The translations under genes were made by a program, and so were the position numbers. This document shows positions 20,242 through 29,004 of a stretch of 64,000 nucleotides of DNA, in pieces. This DNA comes from Alcaligenaceae bacterium CGII-47 (GTDB lineage Bacteria; Pseudomonadota; Gammaproteobacteria; Burkholderiales; Burkholderiaceae_B): the NCBI GenBank assembly GCA_019166125.1, contig JAHTBO010000001.1:163066-227065 (forward strand), given 5' to 3'. How positions within the stretch are numbered: position 1 is the first letter of the stretch; every line of letters starts with the position of its first letter. Below the pieces are notes generated by a model. That model worked only from the letters and a program-made list of their open reading frames with translations. It was not told the DNA's origin and did no database searches.

Positions 20242-20646
20242 ATGCCTACTGTATTTACCAAAATTCTAGAACGAGAGATTCCTGCTGTGATGGTCTATCA
20301 AGACGAGCGGGTCTTTGCGTTCATGGATGCTGGTCAACTCAATCCTGGTCATGTTCTGGTGGCAAGCTGCCACCCCTACGAGACCTTGATGGATATGGAT
20401 GAGGATACGGCAGTGGCGTTGATGCGCATCGCACATCGAATCGCGCGTGCCGTCGAACGAGCCTTTCAACCTCAGGGCTTGACCCTGCTCCAGGCGAATC
20501 GGCCTGCTGGCTGGCAAACCGTGGCGCATGCGCATATTCATGTCCTGCCTCGCTACGAAAACGATGGGGTGGAGTTGGTGTGGCCACGCAAGGATCCTGG
20601 GCTGGATGTCTTGCGTGAATACGCTAAAAAAATCATTTTGGAATAG
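20242..20646 (+). CDS. HIT family nucleotide-binding protein
   Basis: The 134-aa protein belongs to the histidine-triad superfamily, whose members hydrolyse or transfer nucleoside monophosphates (Hint-type phosphoramidases). The triad HAHIHVLPR lies at about residues 98-106, preceded by the NPGHVLVA and QANRPAGWQTVAH segments typical of bacterial HIT proteins. Physiological substrate is unknown. It precedes the amino-acid ABC transporter by 365 bp of noncoding DNA and is unlikely to be in its operon. Confidence 0.92.
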   Translation: MPTVFTKILEREIPAVMVYQDERVFAFMDAGQLNPGHVLVASCHPYETLMDMDEDTAVALMRIAHRIARAVERAFQPQGLTLLQANRPAGWQTVAHAHIHVLPRYENDGVELVWPRKDPGLDVLREYAKKIILE

Positions 20647-21011
20647 ATAATTCTTGATTTTTGATCTAGCTGTTTTCCCTTAGGCGTTAACCCGTACGCC
20701 TATCTGCTTGCGCCACACGCCACGCTGATTATTTATATATAAAACAATGATTTACTTGCGTTTTTATATGCTTGTCCGCAGGCGTGCGCCCTAGGTTTGT
20801 CTGAAGCTCGATAGTCGCTGTCAAAGTCACGTAAGTTTTGCGTAAGTTTCAAATTTTACTAATAGCGTCAAGCAGGAATACCCAGGTATTTACGCTGCGC
20901 ATATAAAAACAAAATTTGGACCAAATAAAAAGAACCTACCGGACAGTAACGGAACTGTATTTCAGATCGGGCTATTCCAGGCTCGGATCCAATCAAACAG
21001 GAGACAGGATA
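20647..21011 (+). promoter_or_regulatory. Upstream region of the branched-chain-type ABC importer
   Basis: These 365 bp have no convincing gene. They are AT-rich in the middle (TTATTTATATATAAAAC) and contain a tandem pair of the 9-mer CGTAAGTTT at 20830-20838 and 20841-20849, that is an 11-bp period, close to one helical turn. The region probably carries the promoter and an activator or repressor site for the importer, but the factor cannot be named. A strong ribosome-binding sequence, AGGAGA, precedes the substrate-binding protein gene. Confidence 0.45.
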
Positions 21012-22373
21012 ATGGATGATAAAAAAACTTTGAGTGATGCATTGAAGGGCCGCGTTGGCCGCCGTTCGGTGCTCAAAGCTGGTGCGGCAGGTGCTGCAGG
21101 CAGTATGTTTTTGCCCGGTGCAGCACGAGTGGCCATGGCCGAAGATAAAAAGCCCATTGGTAATTGGCCTGCTGGAGTTGAGGGTGACTCGGTCTTTATT
21201 GGCCTGACCGTAGATCTGACTGGCCCCTACTCGGCACAAGGCGCCGAGCAGCAGCGGGGCTATGAGTTGGCTGCAGAGCAACTGAATGCGGGCTCGGATG
21301 AAATAAAAAAAATCTCACCGCTTACAAAAAAAGGCGTGCTAGGCAAGACCGTCAAGCTTGGTGTCGCAGATGCAGAGACCAAGCCCAATACCGCCGTGCA
21401 GGCGGCGACGCGCTTTATGCATGACAACAAGGCCATGGTCATCACTGGCAGCACCAGTAGTGCCGTGGCCATTGCATTACAAAAAGTTTGCGACCGCGAA
21501 CGCACGATCTATCTGCCTGCCATCAGCGGCTCGAATGAAACGACAGGGGTAGATTGCCAGCGCTACGGCTTTCGTCTGTGTTATTACGCCTATCCGGCCT
21601 GCAAGGCCATTGCTCCAGTGCTTGCCAAGAACCTGGGTAAGGACCGCAAAGCTGCATATCTGGTGCCTGACTACACCTACGGGCACACGACCTACGATTC
21701 CATGAAGGAGTTCACAGAGAAAGAAGGCTGGACGACTGTCACCGAGCAGGTCCACCCACTGGGTGCCAAGGACTATAGCTCTTTCCTGATCAATATCGCC
21801 AATAGCAATGCGGACACGCTGGTGGTCATCGCTTACGGGGCGGATGCGGCCAATGCGATCAAGCAAGCCAAGCAATTCGGCCTGCTCGACAAAATGCAGA
21901 TCGTTATTCCGTATATGTCCGCATTCCTGGAAAAGGAAATTGGTGCTGAGGTCATGCAAGGGGTGTATGCCGCTTCAGGTTTTTGGTGGACGCTGGAGGA
22001 CAAATATCCAATTGCTAAGGACTTTGTCTCCGCCTACGAGAAAAAGCACAATGCCAAGCCGCGCGACTCCGCCTATATCGCTTACCTTACGCTGACGCTT
22101 TGGGCGGATGCGGTCGAGCGTGCCGGGACCTTCTATCCCCCAGATGTGATCAAGGCCTACGAGGCTGGCGTGGTACGTCAGGGTCCAGTAGGTGATGTGA
22201 CGTTCCGTGCGGGGGATCACCAAGGTGTTATCAACTTCCCGATCGTACGGGGCAAGAAGCCTGCCGATATGAAAAATCCGGACGATTACTTTGAGGTCGT
22301 CAGCGTTATCGACGGCAAGACGGCTTTGCCAGACCTTGGGGTATTGGGCTGCAAGCTGGGTGCCTATGTCTGA
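21012..22373 (+). CDS. Branched-chain amino acid-type ABC transporter substrate-binding protein
   Basis: The 453-aa protein is a type I periplasmic binding protein (LivJ/LivK/urea-binding group). The N terminus carries a twin-arginine leader, GRRSVLKAG followed by an alanine-rich hydrophobic stretch and AMA, so export may go through Tat. The mature protein starts with the IGLTVDLTGPYSAQG strand that contacts ligand. Several cysteines (CDRERT, CQRYGFRLCYYAYPAC) are more than usual for this family. The start follows AGGAGACAGGATA. It heads a four-gene importer operon; ligand (amino acid, amide or urea) is not readable from sequence. Confidence 0.88.
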   Translation: MDDKKTLSDALKGRVGRRSVLKAGAAGAAGSMFLPGAARVAMAEDKKPIGNWPAGVEGDSVFIGLTVDLTGPYSAQGAEQQRGYELAAEQLNAGSDEIKKISPLTKKGVLGKTVKLGVADAETKPNTAVQAATRFMHDNKAMVITGSTSSAVAIALQKVCDRERTIYLPAISGSNETTGVDCQRYGFRLCYYAYPACKAIAPVLAKNLGKDRKAAYLVPDYTYGHTTYDSMKEFTEKEGWTTVTEQVHPLGAKDYSSFLINIANSNADTLVVIAYGADAANAIKQAKQFGLLDKMQIVIPYMSAFLEKEIGAEVMQGVYAASGFWWTLEDKYPIAKDFVSAYEKKHNAKPRDSAYIAYLTLTLWADAVERAGTFYPPDVIKAYEAGVVRQGPVGDVTFRAGDHQGVINFPIVRGKKPADMKNPDDYFEVVSVIDGKTALPDLGVLGCKLGAYV

Positions 22374-22421
22374 CGCTTACGTCAGCTTATTAAGCGTAAG
22401 TCTTTTATAGGAGTAGCTCGA

Positions 22422-23297
22422 ATGCCGAGCATGTCGTTAGTTTTTTCTCAGCTGTTCAACGGGTTGGCGACAGGCCTGTTGCTGGCACTGATCAGTACCG
22501 GCCTGACCATTATCTACGGCACGCTCGGCGTTATTAACTTTGCGCATGGTGCATTATTTGTAGTCGGCGCCTATGCCGGCTACAGCGCCTACGCGTTCAC
22601 CGGTTCGTTCTTGGTTGCGATTGCGGCTGGGGCGGCGGTGGTTTTGGTGGTGGGTTTGATCATCGAACGGGGGCTGATGCGGAAGTATTACAGCCGTCCT
22701 GCCGAGGATCAAATTCTCGTCACCTTCGGGATCGGCATTATTTTGGTGGAATTTGTGCGGGCTATTTTCGGTGGCGTGAGTCTCTCGGTGCCCACTCCGG
22801 AATGGGGCCAGGGTGTCGCACATATTGGTTCGCTGATTTATCCCTTGTACCGATTGCAGGCGCTGGGGATTGCAGCGGCAACCCTGATATTGCTGTATTT
22901 CATTCTGTATCGGACAAGTCTGGGCCTGATTGTGCGTGCGGGGATCGAAGACTCTTTGATGGTCAATGCCTTGGGTATCAACGTCAAGCGCACGTTCCTG
23001 CTGGTCTTTGGCATTGGTGCGATGGCAGCTGGGTACGCAGGGGTGATTGACTCACCGATTGTGACCTTACAGCCTGATATGGGGCACCGGGTATTGGTGG
23101 ATTCCTTTGTGGTAGTCGTGATTGGCGGGGTGGGGTCGTTTCCAGGCGCCATCATCGGTGGGATTATCGCGGGCGAGATTTTGAGCCTGACTTCAATATT
23201 CAATCCGGCGTATTCAGATGTGATGTTATTTATCGTCATGGCGCTGGTGTTAATTTTCCGCCCACAAGGTCTGATGGGTCAGGAGGGACGGGAATGA
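22422..23297 (+). CDS. livH: Branched-chain amino acid-type ABC transporter permease (LivH family)
   Basis: The 291-aa inner-membrane protein has about eight helices and the LivH signatures GLTIIYGTLGVINFAHG near the N terminus and VVIGGVGSFPGAIIGG in the C-terminal half. It forms the translocation pore with the LivM half of the next gene. The ATG follows TAGGAG by 9 nt; its stop overlaps the next start by 4 nt (ATGA). Confidence 0.92.
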   Translation: MPSMSLVFSQLFNGLATGLLLALISTGLTIIYGTLGVINFAHGALFVVGAYAGYSAYAFTGSFLVAIAAGAAVVLVVGLIIERGLMRKYYSRPAEDQILVTFGIGIILVEFVRAIFGGVSLSVPTPEWGQGVAHIGSLIYPLYRLQALGIAAATLILLYFILYRTSLGLIVRAGIEDSLMVNALGINVKRTFLLVFGIGAMAAGYAGVIDSPIVTLQPDMGHRVLVDSFVVVVIGGVGSFPGAIIGGIIAGEILSLTSIFNPAYSDVMLFIVMALVLIFRPQGLMGQEGRE

Positions 23298-25210
23298 GTA
23301 TTACTCATGACGGGGCGTCGCTGGGTAACCAGGCCGCAGATCAAAAAACAGGGCAGACAGGAGGCCCTCAATTGAACGATACGCTCGCGCACGGAGGCAT
23401 GCGCAGACAATTGCCTGAAATTATTGTGGGGCTGTGTCTGATTGCGGCACCCTTTGTCTTGCCCTATCTAGGAATGAGTGCGGACTTGCTGACCCGTATT
23501 TTGATATGGGGACTGTTTGGCCTGGGCTTTGATCTACTCTTTGGCTATACGGGTCTCTTGTCATTTGGTCAGGCGGCGTTCTATGGTACGGGTGGCTTTG
23601 TCACGGCGTACCTGCTTACGATAGGCCTTGTTCCTAATATCCTGGTTGCGCTCCTGATCGGTACGCTTGTCGCCTGTGTGGCGGGGGTGGTGATTGGCTA
23701 CCTGACCTTACGGCGCACGGGGATTTATTTTGCCATGGTTACGCTGGCCTTTGGCGAGATGTTCTACTTTTTAGAGAACTCTGCATTTAAGGAGTACACC
23801 GGCGGGGAAAACGGCATTGCGGGGGTACCCCCCCCACACGTAGACCTTGGCTTTATCGATATCCATATCTCGAGCGGCTGGCCGATGTATTGGTTCGTGG
23901 CCTTGTTCTTCTTTGTCGGCTATCTGATCGCCCGACGCATCGTGCGCTCGCCTTTCGGAATGGTGCTGAAGGCCATACGCGGTAATCCAAAACGTGCGCT
24001 GGCCTTGGGTCACTCGGTTCAGTCCTATAAATTATCCGTCTTTGTGGTGGCAGCGGCGTATGGCGGTCTGGCGGGTGGTTTGCTTGGGATATTTCAATCG
24101 TACATGCCGCCTGATGCCTTTGGCCTGGACACCTCTGCACAGTTAGTGATCCAAACGGTGATGGGGGGGGCAGGCACCTTACTTGGCCCTTTGTTAGGGG
24201 CAACGATCTGGCTGTACCTGTATGAAGGTTTGCAGAGCGTCGCCAATATCGGCCCTTACTGGAAACTGATTCTGGGTGTGGTGTTTGTTGTCCTGGTGAC
24301 GGTATTCAGGCACGGTGTGGCGGGCGGTATTCTGGATTACGTTCGACGCCAACGTGGTGGTATGCCAGCTGACATCGATAAAGCCGCGAGCTCTAAAGTG
24401 TCAGCACCACTCAATATTGTGCCACCACTTACGAGCAATCGTAGTGGTGCACCGGTTCTCGAGGCGCGGGGTATCAGTAAGCAATACGGGGGGCTGAAGG
24501 CTGTCTCGGATGTTAATTTCACGCTTAAGGAAGGTGAACTGCATGGCGTGATTGGCCCTAATGGCGCAGGCAAATCCACGTTCTTTGCCATGTTGGCGGG
24601 CGAGTTGCCCACGACCGAAGGTAAGGTGTTTTTCCGTGGCCAGGAGATCACCGGCATAGGCGTGACCGCCGTGTGCCAACTCGGCATGAGCAAGAGCTAT
24701 CAGATCAATCAGCTCTTTGAGATGCTTACGGTGCGACAAAACGCCATGATTCCGGTCTTGGCCCGCCGTCGGGGAAAATTTCGCAATGATATGTTGCGCG
24801 GCCTGCACTCCCAGGAGCTCGATGAGCAGGTCAATGCCGCGGTCGCCCTGGTAGGCCTGACTCACCATATCGATACCCTGGTCTCCGAGATGTCCTATGG
24901 TGAAAAGCGCCGTCTGGAGATCGGTCTGGCTCTGGCCACCGGCGCCAATGTCTTGCTCTTTGATGAGCCGCTGGCGGGTTTGGGTCCTGAGGAGCGTGTG
25001 CTGGTGGTGTCGTTGCTTAAGTCCATACGCGCAGGCCGCAGCATGGTAATTGTCGAACACGATATGGATGCAATGTTCGAGTTGGCAGAGCGTATTACGG
25101 TGTTGTACGAAGGTTGCAAACTAGCAGAAGGCACACCTGATGAGATCCGTAATGATCCATCTGTGCAGGCTGCCTATCTCGGAGGGATGGACGAAGATGA
25201 GTCTGCTTGA
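23294..25210 (+). CDS. livM-livG: Fused LivM permease-LivG ATPase
   Basis: The 638-aa product joins two usually separate subunits. Residues about 35-345 are a LivM permease with about ten helices (LLFGYTGLLSFGQAAFYG, VMGGAGTLLGP). After a linker rich in S, P and T (about 350-385), residues about 388-638 are a LivG ATPase with GPNGAGKST, EMSYGEKRRLEIG, LLFDEPLAGLGPEE and IVEHD. No stop codon or frameshift separates the parts, so the fusion looks genuine; similar fusions exist in other proteobacteria. It overlaps livF by 14 nt. Confidence 0.92.
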   Translation: MSITHDGASLGNQAADQKTGQTGGPQLNDTLAHGGMRRQLPEIIVGLCLIAAPFVLPYLGMSADLLTRILIWGLFGLGFDLLFGYTGLLSFGQAAFYGTGGFVTAYLLTIGLVPNILVALLIGTLVACVAGVVIGYLTLRRTGIYFAMVTLAFGEMFYFLENSAFKEYTGGENGIAGVPPPHVDLGFIDIHISSGWPMYWFVALFFFVGYLIARRIVRSPFGMVLKAIRGNPKRALALGHSVQSYKLSVFVVAAAYGGLAGGLLGIFQSYMPPDAFGLDTSAQLVIQTVMGGAGTLLGPLLGATIWLYLYEGLQSVANIGPYWKLILGVVFVVLVTVFRHGVAGGILDYVRRQRGGMPADIDKAASSKVSAPLNIVPPLTSNRSGAPVLEARGISKQYGGLKAVSDVNFTLKEGELHGVIGPNGAGKSTFFAMLAGELPTTEGKVFFRGQEITGIGVTAVCQLGMSKSYQINQLFEMLTVRQNAMIPVLARRRGKFRNDMLRGLHSQELDEQVNAAVALVGLTHHIDTLVSEMSYGEKRRLEIGLALATGANVLLFDEPLAGLGPEERVLVVSLLKSIRAGRSMVIVEHDMDAMFELAERITVLYEGCKLAEGTPDEIRNDPSVQAAYLGGMDEDESA

Positions 25211-25901
25211 AGTTGATAAGATCAATAGCTACTACGGTGATTCGCATATCTTGTTTGATGTGTCGATGCGAGTCGAGGAGCATGAGGTCGTGGCCTTGTT
25301 GGGTCGTAATGGCGCAGGCAAGAGCACGACGCTCAAATCTCTAATGGGGATGGTGACCACTAAATCAGGTACGATCCGCCACAATGGTGTAGAGGTACAG
25401 CACCTGCCGCCCTATGAACGGGCTGCGCTGGGCATTCAACTGGTGCCCGAAGAGAGGCGTGTCTTTGGTTCGATCACTGTGCAGGAGAATCTACAGTTGG
25501 CGGCGATGACCGCCGAAAATCCGCGCACCCTCGACCAGATCTACGAATCCTTCCCGCGTTTGGCCCAGCGCAAGCGCAATCGTGGTAAGCAATTGTCCGG
25601 CGGTGAACAGCAGATGCTGGCTATCGCTCGCGCCATGATCCGCAATGCGAATGTCGTTCTTCTGGACGAGCCATTCGAAGGCTTGGCACCGTTGATTGTG
25701 CGTGATCTGATCCAGGTCTGCCGTCAATTGGCGAACGAGGGCCATACCATTGTGATTGTCGAGCAGAATGTACGGGCAGCACTGGCATTGGCTGACCGAT
25801 GCTACATCATCAATAACGGCCATATGGTCTACGAAGGGACACCAGCCGATTTACACGCTAATAGTGAGATCATCGAGCGGTATCTGGGTGTAAAGGCGTA
25901 G
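25197..25901 (+). CDS. livF: Branched-chain amino acid-type ABC transporter ATP-binding protein (LivF family)
   Basis: This is the second ATPase of the importer, 234 aa. Motifs: Walker A GRNGAGKST, signature LSGGEQQMLAIARAM, Walker B VVLLDEPFEGLAP and switch IVEQN. The start ATG lies inside the 3' end of the preceding fusion gene, giving MSLLEVDKINSYYG, the usual LivF N terminus; a longer reading has no family similarity. A strong terminator follows. Confidence 0.95.
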   Translation: MSLLEVDKINSYYGDSHILFDVSMRVEEHEVVALLGRNGAGKSTTLKSLMGMVTTKSGTIRHNGVEVQHLPPYERAALGIQLVPEERRVFGSITVQENLQLAAMTAENPRTLDQIYESFPRLAQRKRNRGKQLSGGEQQMLAIARAMIRNANVVLLDEPFEGLAPLIVRDLIQVCRQLANEGHTIVIVEQNVRAALALADRCYIINNGHMVYEGTPADLHANSEIIERYLGVKA

Positions 25902-25920
25902 TACGGCACACTGGGTAATA

Positions 25921-25956
25921 AAAGCCAGGCTTACACACGCGTGAAGCCTGGCTTTT
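25921..25956 (+). terminator. Rho-independent terminator after livF
   Basis: A perfect 12-bp stem (AAAGCCAGGCTT / AAGCCTGGCTTT) with an 11-nt loop is followed by T. The A-rich 5' flank also allows partial function on the other strand. It ends the importer operon before ribA. Confidence 0.88.
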
Positions 25957-26046
25957 ATATTGATATACCGCAACAATTTGGTGCTTGATCCAGCTTTTGC
26001 GGGCCGAAGTGCTAAGCTATAGTCCATTTATGTTTAGAGATTATTC

Positions 26047-26715
26047 ATGCAAGGCAGTGAGGGGCAGTCCATTGGCAAGCTGCCTTCGGGGTTGGTAGGG
26101 GAGGCAGGGCAGTTGGACTATATAGCGTCCAGCCTGCTACCCATGCCCTGGGGGGTTTTTAAGATTCATGTGTTTGTTGAGCATGAGACATCCAAGGAAC
26201 ACATTATGCTGTCCCTGGGTGATGTGCGTGTGGGCGGGCCGGTATTGGCGCGTATCCACTCGGAATGCTTGACAGGGGATGCGTTGTTCAGTCAGCGTTG
26301 CGATTGTGGCGCACAACTTGAAACTGCCTTGCAACGCATCGCACAGGAAGGACGAGGGGTGCTGATGTATCTACGCCAGGAAGGGCGGGGTATCGGCCTG
26401 GTCAACAAGATTCGGGCCTATCAGTTGCAAGACGAGGGCGCAGATACGGTCGAGGCCAACGAGCGTTTGGGTTTTCCGGCAGACATGCGTCGCTATGACC
26501 TATGCAAGCCGATGCTCGATCATTTTGGAATTACCCAGGTGCGCTTAATGACCAATAATCCTCGTAAGGAACGCACTTTGCAGGAGCTGGGAATAGAGGT
26601 GACCGAGCATATTCCTTTGCAAGTTAACCGTAATCCCTATAACGAGCAGTATTTGCGGACGAAGGCAAAAAAGCTGGGGCACCAATTCAAGGAATACTTC
26701 GGCGAGGGACCTTGA
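26047..26715 (+). CDS. ribA: GTP cyclohydrolase II
   Basis: RibA opens GTP to give the first committed intermediate of riboflavin synthesis. The 222-aa product has the zinc cysteines at 74, 85 and 87 ([17 protein letters not shown]), the GTP-binding [11 protein letters not shown] motif and the [14 protein letters not shown]-terminal signature. It is a stand-alone RibA without a RibB domain. About 20 N-terminal residues ([15 protein letters not shown]) exceed the E. coli enzyme. No FMN riboswitch was recognised upstream. Confidence 0.95.
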   Translation: MQGSEGQSIGKLPSGLVGEAGQLDYIASSLLPMPWGVFKIHVFVEHETSKEHIMLSLGDVRVGGPVLARIHSECLTGDALFSQRCDCGAQLETALQRIAQEGRGVLMYLRQEGRGIGLVNKIRAYQLQDEGADTVEANERLGFPADMRRYDLCKPMLDHFGITQVRLMTNNPRKERTLQELGIEVTEHIPLQVNRNPYNEQYLRTKAKKLGHQFKEYFGEGP

Positions 26716-26803
26716 CGGGCGGTCAATAGGTAATGTCCTATGCCGCATTGGATTGAGTTTGTGTTACAACTCCATTACTTTTGAGCTGGACTCATATATA
26801 TAA

Positions 26804-28990
26804 ATGGTGCGTGCCTTGTGCGCGGCGTGCCTCGAGACGACAATCATGCTACAGCAGCCGGAGGCGGACGGGCTTCGCCATGTGTTGAACGCAGGGGACG
26901 GCGTAGAGCTGTTGCGATCGCTTCCCAGTTCACTGGATCGCAGTCATATGCTGGCCTTGCTCAGGCTGGGTGACTTTGCCGATGATGCATTTGTCGCGAC
27001 GGCGCTCGATGGCCGTATTACCTATATGAATCGTGCTGCTGGGCGCTTGTTGGGCATTGCGCGTAGCGCAATGTCTGAGTCGTTTCTATCTGATTTTATT
27101 CAAGAGTTACCGCGATACCCTGAGCCGCTCGAAGAACCCGGCAAATCAAGTGTCCTGACCTGGTCTAGTCCGGGTATACGTACAGATGGTATTGCGCTAT
27201 CGCTAGAGGGTGCGTCGACCCTGATGATCGGTCTGACAGGTCCGTGTTATCTGTATATTATGCGGGCGCGCCGCGCAGAGACCGACGAGGATAGCCGGCA
27301 AGACCAGCTGGCGGCCCTGGTTTATCGTAATACCAGTGAAGGTATGTTGGTGCTGGATCCAAAGGGTATTATTCTGGATATTAATCCCGCCTTTGTGAGC
27401 TTGCGCGGTCAGCACGAATCCGAGGTGATTGGTCGACATGTGCGTTTACTTAACTCCCCGTGCCATGATCGCGATTTTTATCGTGCAATGTGGCGGAGTG
27501 TGATAGAGACGGGGAGCTGGCAGGGCGAACACTGGGGACAGCACAAGAACGGCGAGCTGTACCCTGAATGGTTGAGTATCAATACGTCTTACACCGAAGA
27601 AGGCCAGGTGTACCGGCGCATCATGATTTTTTCCAATATTGCCGAGATAAAGCGCGCTGAAGCCATTATCTGGAAGCAAGCCAACTACGACAAGCTCACT
27701 GACTTGCCTAATCGGCAGATGTTCTATGATCGGCTCGAACAGAGCATCAAGAAATCGCAGCGCAGCGGTACCAAGGTTGGCTTGATGTTCCTCGATCTGG
27801 ATCGATTTAAAGAGATCAACGATACCTTGGGTCATGCTATAGGGGATGAGTTACTCAAGGAGGCGGCCCGACGCCTTAGCGCCTGCGTGCGTCAAAGCGA
27901 TACGGTGGCGCGTCTGGGCGGTGATGAATTCACGGTACTGGTCGATGATATTACTCAAAAGCGTGATCTGGATCGACTCAGCAAACTCATCCTGCTCAAA
28001 CTCTCCGAGCCATTTCAACTGGGGCTAGAGACAGTATTCATATCTACGAGTATCGGCATAACCTTCTATCCCGACGATGGAAAGCAGGCAGAGGTCTTAT
28101 TGAATAATGCGGATCAGGCGATGTATGTAGCCAAGAGCGAGGGCCGCAACCGCAGTTGTTATTTTGATACCTCTATGCAGGAGCGCGCGCAGACGCGTAT
28201 GCGCTTAGTCAATGACCTGCACCTGGCGCTCGCGCAGAACCAGTTCTCGCTTGTCTTTCAACCTATCGTCGAACTGGCAACCGGTAAAATTACCAAGGCC
28301 GAGACCTTGCTGCGCTGGCAGCATCCTGTGCGTGGCGCGATCCCCCCAGTAGAGTTTATTCCGCTCGCCGAAGAAACAGGCATGATTGCGGCAATCGGCG
28401 ATTGGGTGTTTTGTGAGGCGACACGCCAAGCGCATATATGGCGGGCGCGCTATCTGCCGCAGATGCAACTAAGCGTGAATATCTCGCCCGTGCAATTCCG
28501 TCATGAAGGGATTGATCTGGGTTTTTGGCTGAGTCACCTAGAGACGATGGGGATGTCGGGGACAGGGGTGACGATCGAGATTACAGAAGGGATATTGCTT
28601 GATTCCAACTCAGGGATCACCGAGCAGCTCAAGGCGTTCAGAAATGCGGGCATACAAGTTTCGTTGGATGATTTCGGGACAGGCTATTCGTCCTTGTCTT
28701 ATCTGCGTAAATTCAATATAGATTACCTCAAAATAGATCAGTCGTTCGTCTCGAATCTGGGGGATGCCGGGCCTGATCTGGCGCTGTGTGAGGCGATTAT
28801 TCTGATGGCCCATAAGCTTGGCTTAAAGGTCGTGGCCGAGGGGATCGAGACGTCAACACAATATGAGTTGTTGTGCAAGGCGGGCTGCGATTATGGACAA
28901 GGTTTTTTGTTTTCCAAACCGCTGTCTGCCCGGCATTTTGAAGCGCTACTCGAGGACGGTGGGGATATTCGCCCGGGCCACGGGGCCTGA
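26804..28990 (+). CDS. PAS-PAS-GGDEF-EAL cyclic-di-GMP signalling protein
   Basis: The 728-aa product is a soluble signalling enzyme with two PAS sensor domains (about 50-120 and 170-285), a diguanylate cyclase domain and a phosphodiesterase domain. The GGDEF motif is intact near residue 372, with an inhibitory I-site RQSD five residues before it. The EAL motif reads ETL (near 500), but the other catalytic segments, NISPVQF, EITEGILL, LDDFGTGYSSL and VVAEGIET, are present, so either activity is possible. No membrane segment is seen. The start lacks a good ribosome-binding site; ATGs at 26804 and 26846 are both possible. It could control the matrix genes at 55-64 kb through c-di-GMP, but this is speculation. 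Confidence 0.92.
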   Translation: MVRALCAACLETTIMLQQPEADGLRHVLNAGDGVELLRSLPSSLDRSHMLALLRLGDFADDAFVATALDGRITYMNRAAGRLLGIARSAMSESFLSDFIQELPRYPEPLEEPGKSSVLTWSSPGIRTDGIALSLEGASTLMIGLTGPCYLYIMRARRAETDEDSRQDQLAALVYRNTSEGMLVLDPKGIILDINPAFVSLRGQHESEVIGRHVRLLNSPCHDRDFYRAMWRSVIETGSWQGEHWGQHKNGELYPEWLSINTSYTEEGQVYRRIMIFSNIAEIKRAEAIIWKQANYDKLTDLPNRQMFYDRLEQSIKKSQRSGTKVGLMFLDLDRFKEINDTLGHAIGDELLKEAARRLSACVRQSDTVARLGGDEFTVLVDDITQKRDLDRLSKLILLKLSEPFQLGLETVFISTSIGITFYPDDGKQAEVLLNNADQAMYVAKSEGRNRSCYFDTSMQERAQTRMRLVNDLHLALAQNQFSLVFQPIVELATGKITKAETLLRWQHPVRGAIPPVEFIPLAEETGMIAAIGDWVFCEATRQAHIWRARYLPQMQLSVNISPVQFRHEGIDLGFWLSHLETMGMSGTGVTIEITEGILLDSNSGITEQLKAFRNAGIQVSLDDFGTGYSSLSYLRKFNIDYLKIDQSFVSNLGDAGPDLALCEAIILMAHKLGLKVVAEGIETSTQYELLCKAGCDYGQGFLFSKPLSARHFEALLEDGGDIRPGHGA

Positions 28991-29004
28991 TTCGAGGCGG
29001 GGCA

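Noticed and set aside
25957-26046. FMN riboswitch before ribA
   Set aside because: The 90-bp gap is too short and lacks the AGGGGC/GGAUGCC-type conserved blocks of the RFN element.
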